A stretch of 22,621 nucleotides of DNA, from contig CAWKAN010000035.1 of assembly GCA_963847615.1 (NCBI GenBank), forward strand, positions 1 through 22,621, given 5' to 3'. The translations under genes were made by a program, and so were the position numbers. Below the pieces are notes generated by a model that searched no databases, was not told the DNA's origin, and saw only the letters and a program-made list of their open reading frames with translations. This stretch comes from Palsa-883 sp963847615. GTDB lineage: Bacteria; Pseudomonadota; Alphaproteobacteria; Acetobacterales; Acetobacteraceae. Positions 15,913 to 22,621 of the stretch are shown here, one piece after another. Numbering within the stretch: the first letter of the stretch is position 1; every line of letters begins with the position of its first letter.

Positions 15913-16890
15913 TCAGTCGCTGATGTCGACCCGCGTCCAGCTAAGGTCGGGATCGAAACGGGTCATCCCGGCGGCGATTTTCGCGGTGTTGCGACCGAGA
16001 TCCTTCTGGAACACCACGCCGTCCTGGTCGACCAGGAAGCTCACGATGCCGGAGCTGGTATAGCTCGCGGGCCATGCCACAAAGGCGAATCCCTCGGTCA
16101 TGCGGCCGTTCTGCACATAGTCCCTTGCCCCGCCGGGGGCGTGCGGCCCCTGCGCCTTGAGCATGTGATAGAGATAGCCCTGATACGGCGTTTGTTTGCC
16201 TCTGGTCGCGGTGGCGCCGGGATAGCCTTCGTTCTGCGCCAGCTCGATCAGCGGATCAAGCGGGCTCGGCGCCGCATTGGCCGCGGCAGGCCAATAGAGC
16301 CCGTCCTGCTTGCCCGGCGTGCTGAGAACGCGTTGCGCGTAGGCGCCGGTCCCGGTGCCCCGCTGCAGGCGATCGAAGTAGTCCTTCTGCGCCGCCACGA
16401 CCGCCAGCAGGGTGCGGATCGTCATCAATTCGTTGCGACCGATCCGCCGGTCGACGATCTCCTGCGCGCCCAGGCCGGTGTCAAAACGCCAGCGACCGCC
16501 AACCTGATCGAGCGGAATGGGCAATGGCCACGCATTCGCGCCGACAACCAGCACGGTGCGCCCGTTGTCCGCCGGGGTCAGCGCATGGCTCGCCGTGTAG
16601 GCGTCCACGAAGCGCTTGCGCGCCGCGCTGTCGGCAACGGAATTGCCCGAAACCACCAGCTTCTCGCCGGCCGGACCGAACATGCCGCGGAGCGCCGCGA
16701 CATCGTTGGCCTGACAGGCTTTGAACAAGGCCTCCGCCGCCGCATCGGCGGTGGCGAAATCCTGCTGCTTGGCGGCCGATCCGGCTGGCGGGGAGGCGGC
16801 AAGCGTGGGGGAGGGAAGCACGGCGCCGGCAAGACCGACCCCGAGCAATGCTGCCAGGATCAGGCCCGGGCCGCGAAGGACGCTGAACAT
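15913..16890 (-). CDS. DUF2950 family exported protein
   Basis: A 325-aa protein of DUF2950, of unknown function. The N-terminal signal peptide is MFSVLRGPGLILAALLGVGL with cleavage around TLAAS. Family-typical segments include FATADAAAEALFKACQANDV, GRWRFDTGLGAQEIVDRRIG, a Gln/Tyr-rich AAQKDYF, YHMLKAQGPHAPGGARDYV and, near the end, ASYTSSGIVSFLVDQDGVVF and DLGRNTAKIAAGMTRFDPD. The length is normal. The ATG at 16890 is preferred over one 15 bases upstream because AAGGAG lies 6 bases before it. It follows the DUF3300 gene by 14 bases, so the two form an operon, a pairing also seen in other genomes. It is likely periplasmic. Confidence 0.88.
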   Translation of the reverse strand: MFSVLRGPGLILAALLGVGLAGAVLPSPTLAASPPAGSAAKQQDFATADAAAEALFKACQANDVAALRGMFGPAGEKLVVSGNSVADSAARKRFVDAYTASHALTPADNGRTVLVVGANAWPLPIPLDQVGGRWRFDTGLGAQEIVDRRIGRNELMTIRTLLAVVAAQKDYFDRLQRGTGTGAYAQRVLSTPGKQDGLYWPAAANAAPSPLDPLIELAQNEGYPGATATRGKQTPYQGYLYHMLKAQGPHAPGGARDYVQNGRMTEGFAFVAWPASYTSSGIVSFLVDQDGVVFQKDLGRNTAKIAAGMTRFDPDLSWTRVDISD

Positions 16891-16904
16891 GCCGATCTCC
16901 TTCA

Positions 16905-18293
16905 TCACCGGCGCCCGCCGCCGCCGCCCTGCGGCCGCCCGCCGCCGCCCTGGGCGCGCGCACCGCCGGCGCTGGGCTGGCTGACCTGCTGGCGGCTCTG
17001 GGCACCGCGGTTCTGGTACTGGGTCGCATTGCGGCCTTCGTTCATGCCGCCGAATGCCGCGGGACCGCCGCCGGCGGGCCGTGTGCTCGGGCTGGGCGGT
17101 GTTGCGCCGCCGCCGGGACGCGTGCCCTGACCGCCCCCCTGGCGGTTTCCTTGGCCGCCCCCCTGGCCACCACCCGGGCGGGTGCCCTGACCCGGCGCGG
17201 TGGTCGCGCCGCTCGGCCGCCCGGTGCCACCCTGGCCGGTCGGCGGCCGATTGCCTAGTCCCATGCCGCTGGGCGGTTGCACGACCCCACCCGGCACCGA
17301 CACGTTGCCCCGTCCGACCCCGTTCGCCGGCAGGCCGGTGGGGCGCCCCGGCTGGCCCACCGGACCGGTCGCCGGCGGGCGGTAGCCGCCGCCGGGCCGA
17401 CCCGGCTGCCCTGGCGGCGGGCGCCAGCCCGGATTGTTGATCGGCGGCCGGTTCACGTTGATGTTGTTGTAGCGGTTGACGTTGACGTTGACGTTGCCGT
17501 AGCGCCAGTTCGGCGTCGCCCAGCCCCACAGACCGCCAACGATGGCGACGCCGGCGCCGAAGGCGAGCCCCGCCATCAAGGCCGAACCGACGTAGTAGCC
17601 CGGCGGCGGCGGCAGATAGATCGGCGGATACAGCGGATACGGCCAGGCGCCATAGACCACGGTCGGGTTGTAGGTCGGCACGTACACCACGGTCGGCTGC
17701 GCCGGGGCGATCACGATCACCTGGTCCTGCGTGGTGACGACCTGCTGCGCCGTCGTCTGCAACTGGCCGGCGGCCTGGGCCTGGCGGCGCAGGCGCTGGA
17801 CCGACTCCATCACCGCGCTCTGCTGTACCGACACCGCAAAGCCCAGCTGCTGCAGCCAATCGAGCTGGCTGTTCATCATCGCCAGCACTTGCGGGAACGG
17901 TACCAGCGATTTGACCGAGGGATCCCACGGCTGCGGCGCCAGCGCCGCCGTCAGGGCGTCGCCGGTCAGCGCCTTGTTGGCGGGGTCCTCGATCCAGCGC
18001 GCCGCCTCGACCACCTGCAGTGGGAAGGTGGCGGCCATCAGGATCTGGGTCAGCAACTGGTCCGGATAGAGTGCGATGGGCGCCAGCAGGGCATCGAGCT
18101 GCTCGACGTTGTAACCCTGCGCGCCGGCCTGTTGGGTCGCCGGGGGCGCCTGCGCCTGGAGCGGCGCCGGAGCGGTGCCGATCAGCAAGGCCGTGCAACT
18201 CACGAGGGTTGCCAGGCGATGAAGCACGGTCCGCAGGACCGGTCCCCCGCGGCGAATGCCGGATGCGTCCATCTTGTTGCCTCGCCTCACCAT
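16905..18293 (-). CDS. DUF3300 family exported protein with Gly/Pro/Gln-rich tail
   Basis: A 462-aa envelope protein of unknown function. After a signal sequence (VLHRLATLVSCTALLIGTAP, cut near LQAQ) comes the DUF3300 domain: YNVEQLDALLAPIALYPDQL then LTQILMAATFPLQVVEAARW, WDPSVKSLVPFPQVLAMM, and QPTVVYVPTYNPTVVYGAWP. A hydrophobic SALMAGLAFGAGVAIVGGLW follows. The last 160 residues are disordered: an Asn-Val repeat (NVNVNVNRYNNINVN), then Pro/Gly/Arg blocks and GGGQGGGQGNRQGGGQGTRP-type repeats ending in GGGGGRR. The ATG at 18293 has GGGAGA upstream; ATG 18272 is a possible alternative. It is the first gene of a two-gene operon with DUF2950. Confidence 0.87.
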   Translation of the reverse strand: MVRRGNKMDASGIRRGGPVLRTVLHRLATLVSCTALLIGTAPAPLQAQAPPATQQAGAQGYNVEQLDALLAPIALYPDQLLTQILMAATFPLQVVEAARWIEDPANKALTGDALTAALAPQPWDPSVKSLVPFPQVLAMMNSQLDWLQQLGFAVSVQQSAVMESVQRLRRQAQAAGQLQTTAQQVVTTQDQVIVIAPAQPTVVYVPTYNPTVVYGAWPYPLYPPIYLPPPPGYYVGSALMAGLAFGAGVAIVGGLWGWATPNWRYGNVNVNVNRYNNINVNRPPINNPGWRPPPGQPGRPGGGYRPPATGPVGQPGRPTGLPANGVGRGNVSVPGGVVQPPSGMGLGNRPPTGQGGTGRPSGATTAPGQGTRPGGGQGGGQGNRQGGGQGTRPGGGATPPSPSTRPAGGGPAAFGGMNEGRNATQYQNRGAQSRQQVSQPSAGGARAQGGGGRPQGGGGGRR

Positions 18294-18632
18294 GCGTGTC
18301 TCCCGAGGCCCGTCCGCGGGCAGCGTTCCATCGGCTCCGCCGGCAAGCTGATCCGCGCTTCGCCCGCTGGACCACCTGGGCCGGTACGATGGCGCGCACC
18401 CCAGCATCTCCGGCACTGTTCGACAAGCCAAAATCCCGTCAGGGCATACCTGCGGGCGCCGCGTCCCTGGTGCGCTGCATGGGCGCTGGTTCCGCCACCA
18501 CCCGGCGTACGAAGAGCCCGGTCTCGCCGCTGCTGTTGCCCCCTTGCATCGGAACACGATCCCGGCGGTATCAGTTGAGCCTGCCGCCCGGTTCGGCGCA
18601 CACTGGCGCGGCCTGCCATCGAGGAGCACGCA
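18294..18632. promoter_or_regulatory. Divergent promoter region between DUF3300 and reductase genes
   Basis: This 339-bp gap separates two divergently read genes, so promoters for both must lie here or upstream. I see no convincing -35/-10 boxes or operator-like palindromes. GAGGAG about 7 bases before 18633 is the ribosome binding site for the reductase. Nothing else is supported. Confidence 0.4.
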
Positions 18633-19673
18633 ATGTCTTCGCCTGTCGCCCCCCTGCGCCGTTCGGTCGTGCTGCGTCGCCGTCCCTCCGGCGCACCCGA
18701 CCGGTCCGACTTCGATATCCTGGAGGACGGGGTCCCCAGCCCGGGACCGGGCGAGGTGGTCACCCGCACCATCTGGCTGTCGATCGACCCCTATATGCGC
18801 GGCCGGCTGCGCGAACAGCAGACCTACGCCAAGGCGATCGAGATCGGCGAGGTGATGACCGGCGAGACCGTGGGCGAGGTGATCGCCTCGGCCGATTCCG
18901 GATTTGCCGTGGGCGACATCGCCGTCGGCGCGCGCGGCTGGCAAACCCATGTGCTCAGCAAGGCCGCCCAGCTCACCCGGGTGGAGCGGCCGGGCGGGGA
19001 TCGCCGCAGCCCGCCGATCTCCAGCTATCTCGGCGTGCTGGGCATGCCCGGGACCACGGCCTACACCGGGGTGACCGACATCCTGAAGCCTAAGGCGGGG
19101 GAGACGGTGGTGATCTCGGCTGCCTCGGGCGCGGTCGGTTCGGTCGCCGGCCAGCTGGCCAAGCGGGCCGGGGCCAGGGTAGTCGGCGTGGCCGGTGGCG
19201 CCGACAAGTGCCTCTATGTGCAGGACACGCTGATGTTCGATGATTGCGTCGATCATCGCGCCATCGATCTGCGCGGCGAGCTGCAGGCGGCCTGCCCGAA
19301 CGGCATCGACTGCTATTTCGAGAATGTCGGCGGCGCCGTGCAGGCGGCGGTGTTCGACGTGCTCAACCCGTTCGCCCGCGTGGCGGTGTGCGGCATGGTG
19401 TCGCAATACAACCAGGACCCGTTCCCGCCCGGCCCGAACCTGGGCTTCGTGGTCGGCAAGCGGGTGCTGATCCAGGGCTTCATCGTCTCCGACAAGCCGG
19501 AACGTTTCGCCGAGTGGCGCACGCTGGCGGCGCCCTGGGTGATGGACGGCAGCCTGAAATACCGCGAGGACGAGATCGACGGCCTGGAGAATTCCCCCGA
19601 CGCGCTGGGCGGCATCCTGGGCGGGCGGAATTTCGGCAAGTTGCTGGTCCGTGTCGGTCCTGACCCGGAGTGA
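18633..19673 (+). CDS. NADP-dependent oxidoreductase, CurA/leukotriene B4 reductase type
   Basis: A 346-aa zinc-free medium-chain reductase that would reduce enone double bonds of alpha,beta-unsaturated carbonyl compounds with NADPH. Family marks are LSIDPYMRGRL (about residues 50-60), SSYLGVLGMPGTTAYTGVTD (about 130-149), the nucleotide loop ISAASGAVGSVAGQLAKRAG, VVGVAGGADKC, IDCYFENVGGAVQAAVFDVL and ARVAVCGMVSQYN. No zinc-ligand Cys/His sets are present. The length matches CurA-like enzymes. The ATG has GAGGAG 7 bases upstream. A tandem repeat and the M20 amidohydrolase follow 106 bases later on the same strand. Confidence 0.9.
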   Translation: MSSPVAPLRRSVVLRRRPSGAPDRSDFDILEDGVPSPGPGEVVTRTIWLSIDPYMRGRLREQQTYAKAIEIGEVMTGETVGEVIASADSGFAVGDIAVGARGWQTHVLSKAAQLTRVERPGGDRRSPPISSYLGVLGMPGTTAYTGVTDILKPKAGETVVISAASGAVGSVAGQLAKRAGARVVGVAGGADKCLYVQDTLMFDDCVDHRAIDLRGELQAACPNGIDCYFENVGGAVQAAVFDVLNPFARVAVCGMVSQYNQDPFPPGPNLGFVVGKRVLIQGFIVSDKPERFAEWRTLAAPWVMDGSLKYREDEIDGLENSPDALGGILGGRNFGKLLVRVGPDPE

Positions 19674-19702
19674 ATGGCGCGGCTGGGGAACGGGCGCCCG
19701 GG

Positions 19703-19770
19703 GGACAGGCGCCCAACGGACAAGCCCGGGGGGACAAGCCCGGGGGGACAAGCCGGGGGACAGGCCAGGG
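19703..19770 (+). repeat. 14-bp imperfect tandem repeat
   Basis: Units of GGACAAGCCCGGGG repeat head to tail: exact at 19718-19731 and 19732-19745, shortened at 19746-19757 (GGACAAGCCGGG), with related flanks GGACAGGCGCCCAAC at 19703 and GGACAGGCCAGGG at 19758. It fills the gap before the M20 gene and reaches within 10 bases of its start. It replaces a normal ribosome binding site, so unit number could affect translation of that gene. Confidence 0.8.
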
Positions 19771-19779
19771 AACAGGCGC

Positions 19780-20928
19780 ATGATCGATCGGACGCTGGCC
19801 GACACGCTGACGGCGTGGCGGCGCCATCTGCACGCGCACCCCGAGCTGACGCTGCACGAGGAACAGACCGCCGCCTTCGTGCAGGCCCGGCTGACCGAGC
19901 TCGGCGTGGCGTTCACCCCCGGGGTCGGCGGCCACGGCGTGGTGGCGAGCCTCAGCCGCGGCCAGTCGAACCGCAGCGTCGGGCTGCGCGCCGACATGGA
20001 CGCGCTGGCAATCACCGAAACCACCGAGCTGCCCTATGCCTCCACCAACCCCGGGGTGATGCACGCCTGCGGGCATGACGGGCATACCGTCTCGCTGCTC
20101 GGCGCCGCGGCGCTGCTGGCGCGCGATCCTTCCTGGAGCGGCACGGTGCACCTGGTGTTCCAGCCGGCCGAGGAGGGCGGCGGCGGTGCCAAGGCGATGA
20201 TCGCCGACGGGCTGTTCGAGCGTTTCCCGATGGAGCGCATCTTCGGCTACCACAACTGGCCGGGCCTGGATGCGGGCACCGTCGCCGTGCACGACGGCCC
20301 GGTGATGGCGGCCGGCAACCGGCTGATCTTCACCATCCAGGGTCATTCCGGGCACGCCGCGCTGCCGCATCTGACGCGCGACCCGATGGTGGCCGCGGCA
20401 CATCTGCTGCTGGCGCTGCAAACGATCGTCTCGCGCAACGTCGATCCGCTGGACAGCGCCGTCGTCACCATTGCCGTGCTGCAGGCGGGCAGCGCGGCGA
20501 ACCAGATCCCGGGCGAGGCGGTGATGCGCGGCACCATGCGCACGCTGCGCAACGCGGTGCGCGACCAGGTGGAGGCGGCGATCCGCCGCGTCGCCGCCGG
20601 CGTGGCGCACACGTTCGAGGTCGAGATCGACGTCGCCATTCCGCGCGGCAATCCGGTGACGCTGAACACGCCGGCGGAGGCCGAACTGGCCGCCACCGCG
20701 GCGGCCGGCGCCGGCCTGGCCACCCGCCGCGACCTGCCGCCCGCCATGACCGGCGAGGACTTCGCTTGGTACCTGGAACAGCGCCCCGGCGCCTTCGTCT
20801 GGATCGGCAACGGTCCGGCCGACGGCGGGCGGGAATTGCACAATTCCAATTACAATTACAACGACGCGATCCTGCCCGCCGCGGCAACCTACCTGGCAAG
20901 CGTGGCGAAGCGGGCACTGAGCGACTGA
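19780..20928 (+). CDS. M20 family amidohydrolase (hippurate hydrolase-like)
   Basis: A 382-aa metal-dependent peptidase/amidohydrolase of the M20D group that hydrolyses N-acyl amino acids; the natural acyl substrate is unknown. Motifs in order: RRHLHAHPELTLHEEQTAAF (about residues 13-32), GLRADMDALAI (about 68), MHACGHDGHT (Cys and His ligands, about 94-103), FQPAEEGGGGAKAMI (Glu pair about 131), YHNWPGLDAG, and the dimerisation-domain His in GHSGHAALPH. Later marks are AMTGEDFAWYL and ELHNSNYNYND, the last supplying a metal His. All expected ligands are present. The ATG at 19780 is used because homology begins at once, though the repeat upstream leaves only GGGAA as a weak binding site. Confidence 0.9.
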   Translation: MIDRTLADTLTAWRRHLHAHPELTLHEEQTAAFVQARLTELGVAFTPGVGGHGVVASLSRGQSNRSVGLRADMDALAITETTELPYASTNPGVMHACGHDGHTVSLLGAAALLARDPSWSGTVHLVFQPAEEGGGGAKAMIADGLFERFPMERIFGYHNWPGLDAGTVAVHDGPVMAAGNRLIFTIQGHSGHAALPHLTRDPMVAAAHLLLALQTIVSRNVDPLDSAVVTIAVLQAGSAANQIPGEAVMRGTMRTLRNAVRDQVEAAIRRVAAGVAHTFEVEIDVAIPRGNPVTLNTPAEAELAATAAAGAGLATRRDLPPAMTGEDFAWYLEQRPGAFVWIGNGPADGGRELHNSNYNYNDAILPAAATYLASVAKRALSD

Positions 20929-20930
20929 GG

Positions 20931-21062
20931 AAGGCTGGGGCTCCGCCCCGAACCCCGCCGGGGGGCTTTGCCCCCCTGGACCCCCCACCAGAGGCAGCGG
21001 CCTCTGGTGGGGGTGCAGGGTGCAGCGCCCCCTGCCGGGGTCTGGGGCGGAGCCCCAGCCTT
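20931..21062. repeat. 132-bp intergenic palindrome
   Basis: Left arm AAGGCTGGGGCTCCGCCCC (20931-20949) pairs with GGGGCGGAGCCCCAGCCTT (21044-21062). The centre is a second hairpin, CCACCAGAGGC / GCCTCTGGTGG (about 20986-21010). Further nested GC hairpins lie in each arm. It sits 2 bases after the M20 stop and can work as a terminator in either direction. Its motif GGGGCTCCGCCCCGAACCCC recurs in altered form at 13859. Confidence 0.85.
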
Positions 21063-21154
21063 GCTTGGTTCGCCCGGTGCCGGCTCTTGCCGATTCGGGC
21101 CCGGCGGCAAATCCTCCGGTGGTGTTTGCTCGATCGCCGCAGAGGGGAACCGAG

Positions 21155-22411
21155 GTGGACAATCCGTTGCTGGTGCTTGCCGGGCATGCCGCCTCCTGGC
21201 GCGTGCGCGCCTGGCCGTCGGGGGTCGAGCATCACGCGCGCCGTGCGCTGGTGGACTGGTTCGCGGCGCTGCTGCCCGGTCTTGGCCGCCCGCCGGCCTC
21301 GCTGCTGGCGGTCGCTTTGGCCGGCGAGCGCGGCAGCGGGCGTGCCATCTGCTACGTCGATGGCGGCCGGTCCGGCATGCGCCACGCCGCGCTGCTGAAC
21401 GCCACGGCGAGCCACACGGTGGAGTTCGACGACATCCACCGCGACTCCGGCTACCACCCGGGCAGCGCGACGATCGCCGCGGCGCTGGCGGTTGCGCAGG
21501 CGCGCGGCGCCGACATGGAAGCGCTGCTGCGCGCGATCGCCGCGGGCTACGAGGTGTCGTGCCGCATCGGCCTGGCGGTGCAGCCCAGCCACTACCGATT
21601 CTGGCATACCACCGGAGCGGTCGGCACGTTCGGCGCGGCCACTGCCGCTGCCCTGCTGCTGGGCTGCGATGCCGGGCAGATCGCCCACGCCATCGCCACC
21701 GCCGCGACGATGGCCGGGGGCTTGCAGCAGGCGTTTCGCGGCGACGGCATGAGCAAGCCGCTGCATCCGGGCCATGCCGCCGATGCCGGCACGCTGGCGG
21801 CGCTGGCCGCAATTGCCGGCGCGCTGGTCGGGGCTGCCCGGATAGTGCTTGCACTCCTGTGTCTCACCGCCGCGGCGCGGGCCGAAGACGCAGAACCTGG
21901 CGCCTGTCCCGCGCCGGGGACGGTGATCGTCACATCGCTGGGCACCACCCTGGCGTTCACGGCGAGGCAGGGTTTGGTTTGCTCGGTGACGCCGTCCGGG
22001 TCGGACAAATATCAGACTTTCGGATTGGTCACCCTCGTCAACAGCATGAATTACCAGGCCGACGAGGCTGAGATTGCGAAGCTCTGGCCCCTGGCGGTGG
22101 GAAAGGCGGTGAAATTCACGGCCGTGAGGGGAGGCTACCGGTGGATCGCCGCTTACACGGTCACCGCAAAACAGGACATCACCGTCCAGGCCGGCAGGTT
22201 TTCGGTCTATGTCGTCGTCTACGAGGAAACGCAGATCAGCCCGAAGGTCGTCGCGTCGCATAGCGCTCTCTATCACAGCATCTGGACCTACTACATTTCC
22301 ACCGACGTCGGCTATTACGTAAAGATGGAGTACCAGAGCATCTCGGGCGGCCCCTCGGCCTACTATCAGCACACGCCGTGGGAAGCGGTGTCGATCAGCC
22401 GGCCAAAATAG
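21155..22411 (+). CDS. Chimeric ORF: MmgE/PrpD N-terminal part fused to a secreted protein of unknown function
   Basis: One open frame of 418 codons joins two unrelated proteins. Residues 1 to about 225 are MmgE/PrpD-like (2-methylcitrate dehydratase superfamily): ARRALVDWFAALLPG, LLNATASHTVEFDDIHRDSG, HPGSATIAAALAVAQARGAD, AIAAGYEVSCRIGLAVQPSH then FWHTTGAVGTFGAATAAALL, and FRGDGMSKPLHPGHAADAG. The second half of such an enzyme (normally about 450 aa) is missing. From about residue 229 a signal-peptide-like segment follows, ARIVLALLCLTAAARA-EDAE, and then a mature domain with PLAVGKAVKFTAVRGGYRWI, ITVQAGRFSVYVVVYEETQ and ISTDVGYYVKMEYQSISGG. The start is GTG 21155 with GAGGGG 8 bases upstream. 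The junction near 21825-21840 suggests a deletion or recombination. The PrpD part cannot be active alone. Confidence 0.8.
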   Translation: MDNPLLVLAGHAASWRVRAWPSGVEHHARRALVDWFAALLPGLGRPPASLLAVALAGERGSGRAICYVDGGRSGMRHAALLNATASHTVEFDDIHRDSGYHPGSATIAAALAVAQARGADMEALLRAIAAGYEVSCRIGLAVQPSHYRFWHTTGAVGTFGAATAAALLLGCDAGQIAHAIATAATMAGGLQQAFRGDGMSKPLHPGHAADAGTLAALAAIAGALVGAARIVLALLCLTAAARAEDAEPGACPAPGTVIVTSLGTTLAFTARQGLVCSVTPSGSDKYQTFGLVTLVNSMNYQADEAEIAKLWPLAVGKAVKFTAVRGGYRWIAAYTVTAKQDITVQAGRFSVYVVVYEETQISPKVVASHSALYHSIWTYYISTDVGYYVKMEYQSISGGPSAYYQHTPWEAVSISRPK

Positions 22412-22621
22412 CCCACGATCCGCAAACCGACCGGTTCCGCGACAAGCCGATGAACGTCCGAAACGGTGGCCTGACCACGGCGAACAATCACTTGTCGCTC
22501 TGCCACAAGGCGCGGCCTGTCACTGACAGACCTACCTCGCCGAGCGAGCCGATGGCTGAACGTCCGCGTGGGGTTTTTCCGTCGGCGCGGATTTCTCGCA
22601 GTGGCGCGGGATGATGGCGAA

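Noticed and set aside
16905..20024. A 1039-codon minus-strand frame running from DUF3300 across the reductase gene
   Set aside because: Only the part after 18293 has a start, signal peptide and family motifs; the rest is antisense to well-supported plus-strand genes.
22412..22621. A possible transposase fragment at the right edge (WGFSVGADFSQWRGMMA in one frame)
   Set aside because: It is too short and matches no family clearly; it might be the start of another element beyond the edge.

Overview
The window is GC-rich bacterial DNA whose codon use, gene content and dispersed GC hairpins (GGGGCTCCGCCCC-type arms) suggest an alphaproteobacterium, probably an Acetobacteraceae/Rhodospirillales member. 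That placement is inference; no rRNA or other marker gene is present.

Left part (1-9489): an accessory region of nested mobile DNA. It starts with a cut-off IS30-type transposase next to an IS21-like terminal repeat, followed by an intact CoA-binding (YccU-type) gene. Two nearly identical 1575-bp DDE insertion sequences (1347-2921 and 7800-9374) lie in the same orientation, each with its own 9-bp target duplication. Between them are two unrelated group II introns with facing 5' ends. Intron 1 (minus strand, about 3077-4970) encodes an intact reverse transcriptase and lies inside a pair of ISL3-like inverted ends (2975-3000 and 5200-5225). Intron 2 (plus strand, about 5338-7266) has a frame-broken reverse transcriptase but a well-formed domain V. 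The second IS splits a gene for a small secreted protein; removing the IS and one target duplication restores a 145-codon frame.

Right part (9740-22411): mostly ordinary chromosomal genes. There is an ABC exporter pair (ATPase plus about 10-TM permease, 4-bp overlap), a free-standing HNH/NUC-like nuclease candidate, a small lipoprotein, a zinc alcohol dehydrogenase overlapping a frame-broken two-TM-type potassium channel gene, a DUF3300-DUF2950 envelope pair on the minus strand, a CurA-like NADP-dependent reductase, an M20 amidohydrolase, and a chimeric ORF. The chimera fuses the N-terminal half of an MmgE/PrpD enzyme to a secreted protein of unknown function.

No tRNA, rRNA or CRISPR array was seen. 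I do not see a clear multi-gene new system. The most interesting items are the nested intron/IS structure, the IS-split gene, the nuclease-like protein with a basic bipartite N-terminus, and the MmgE/PrpD fusion.
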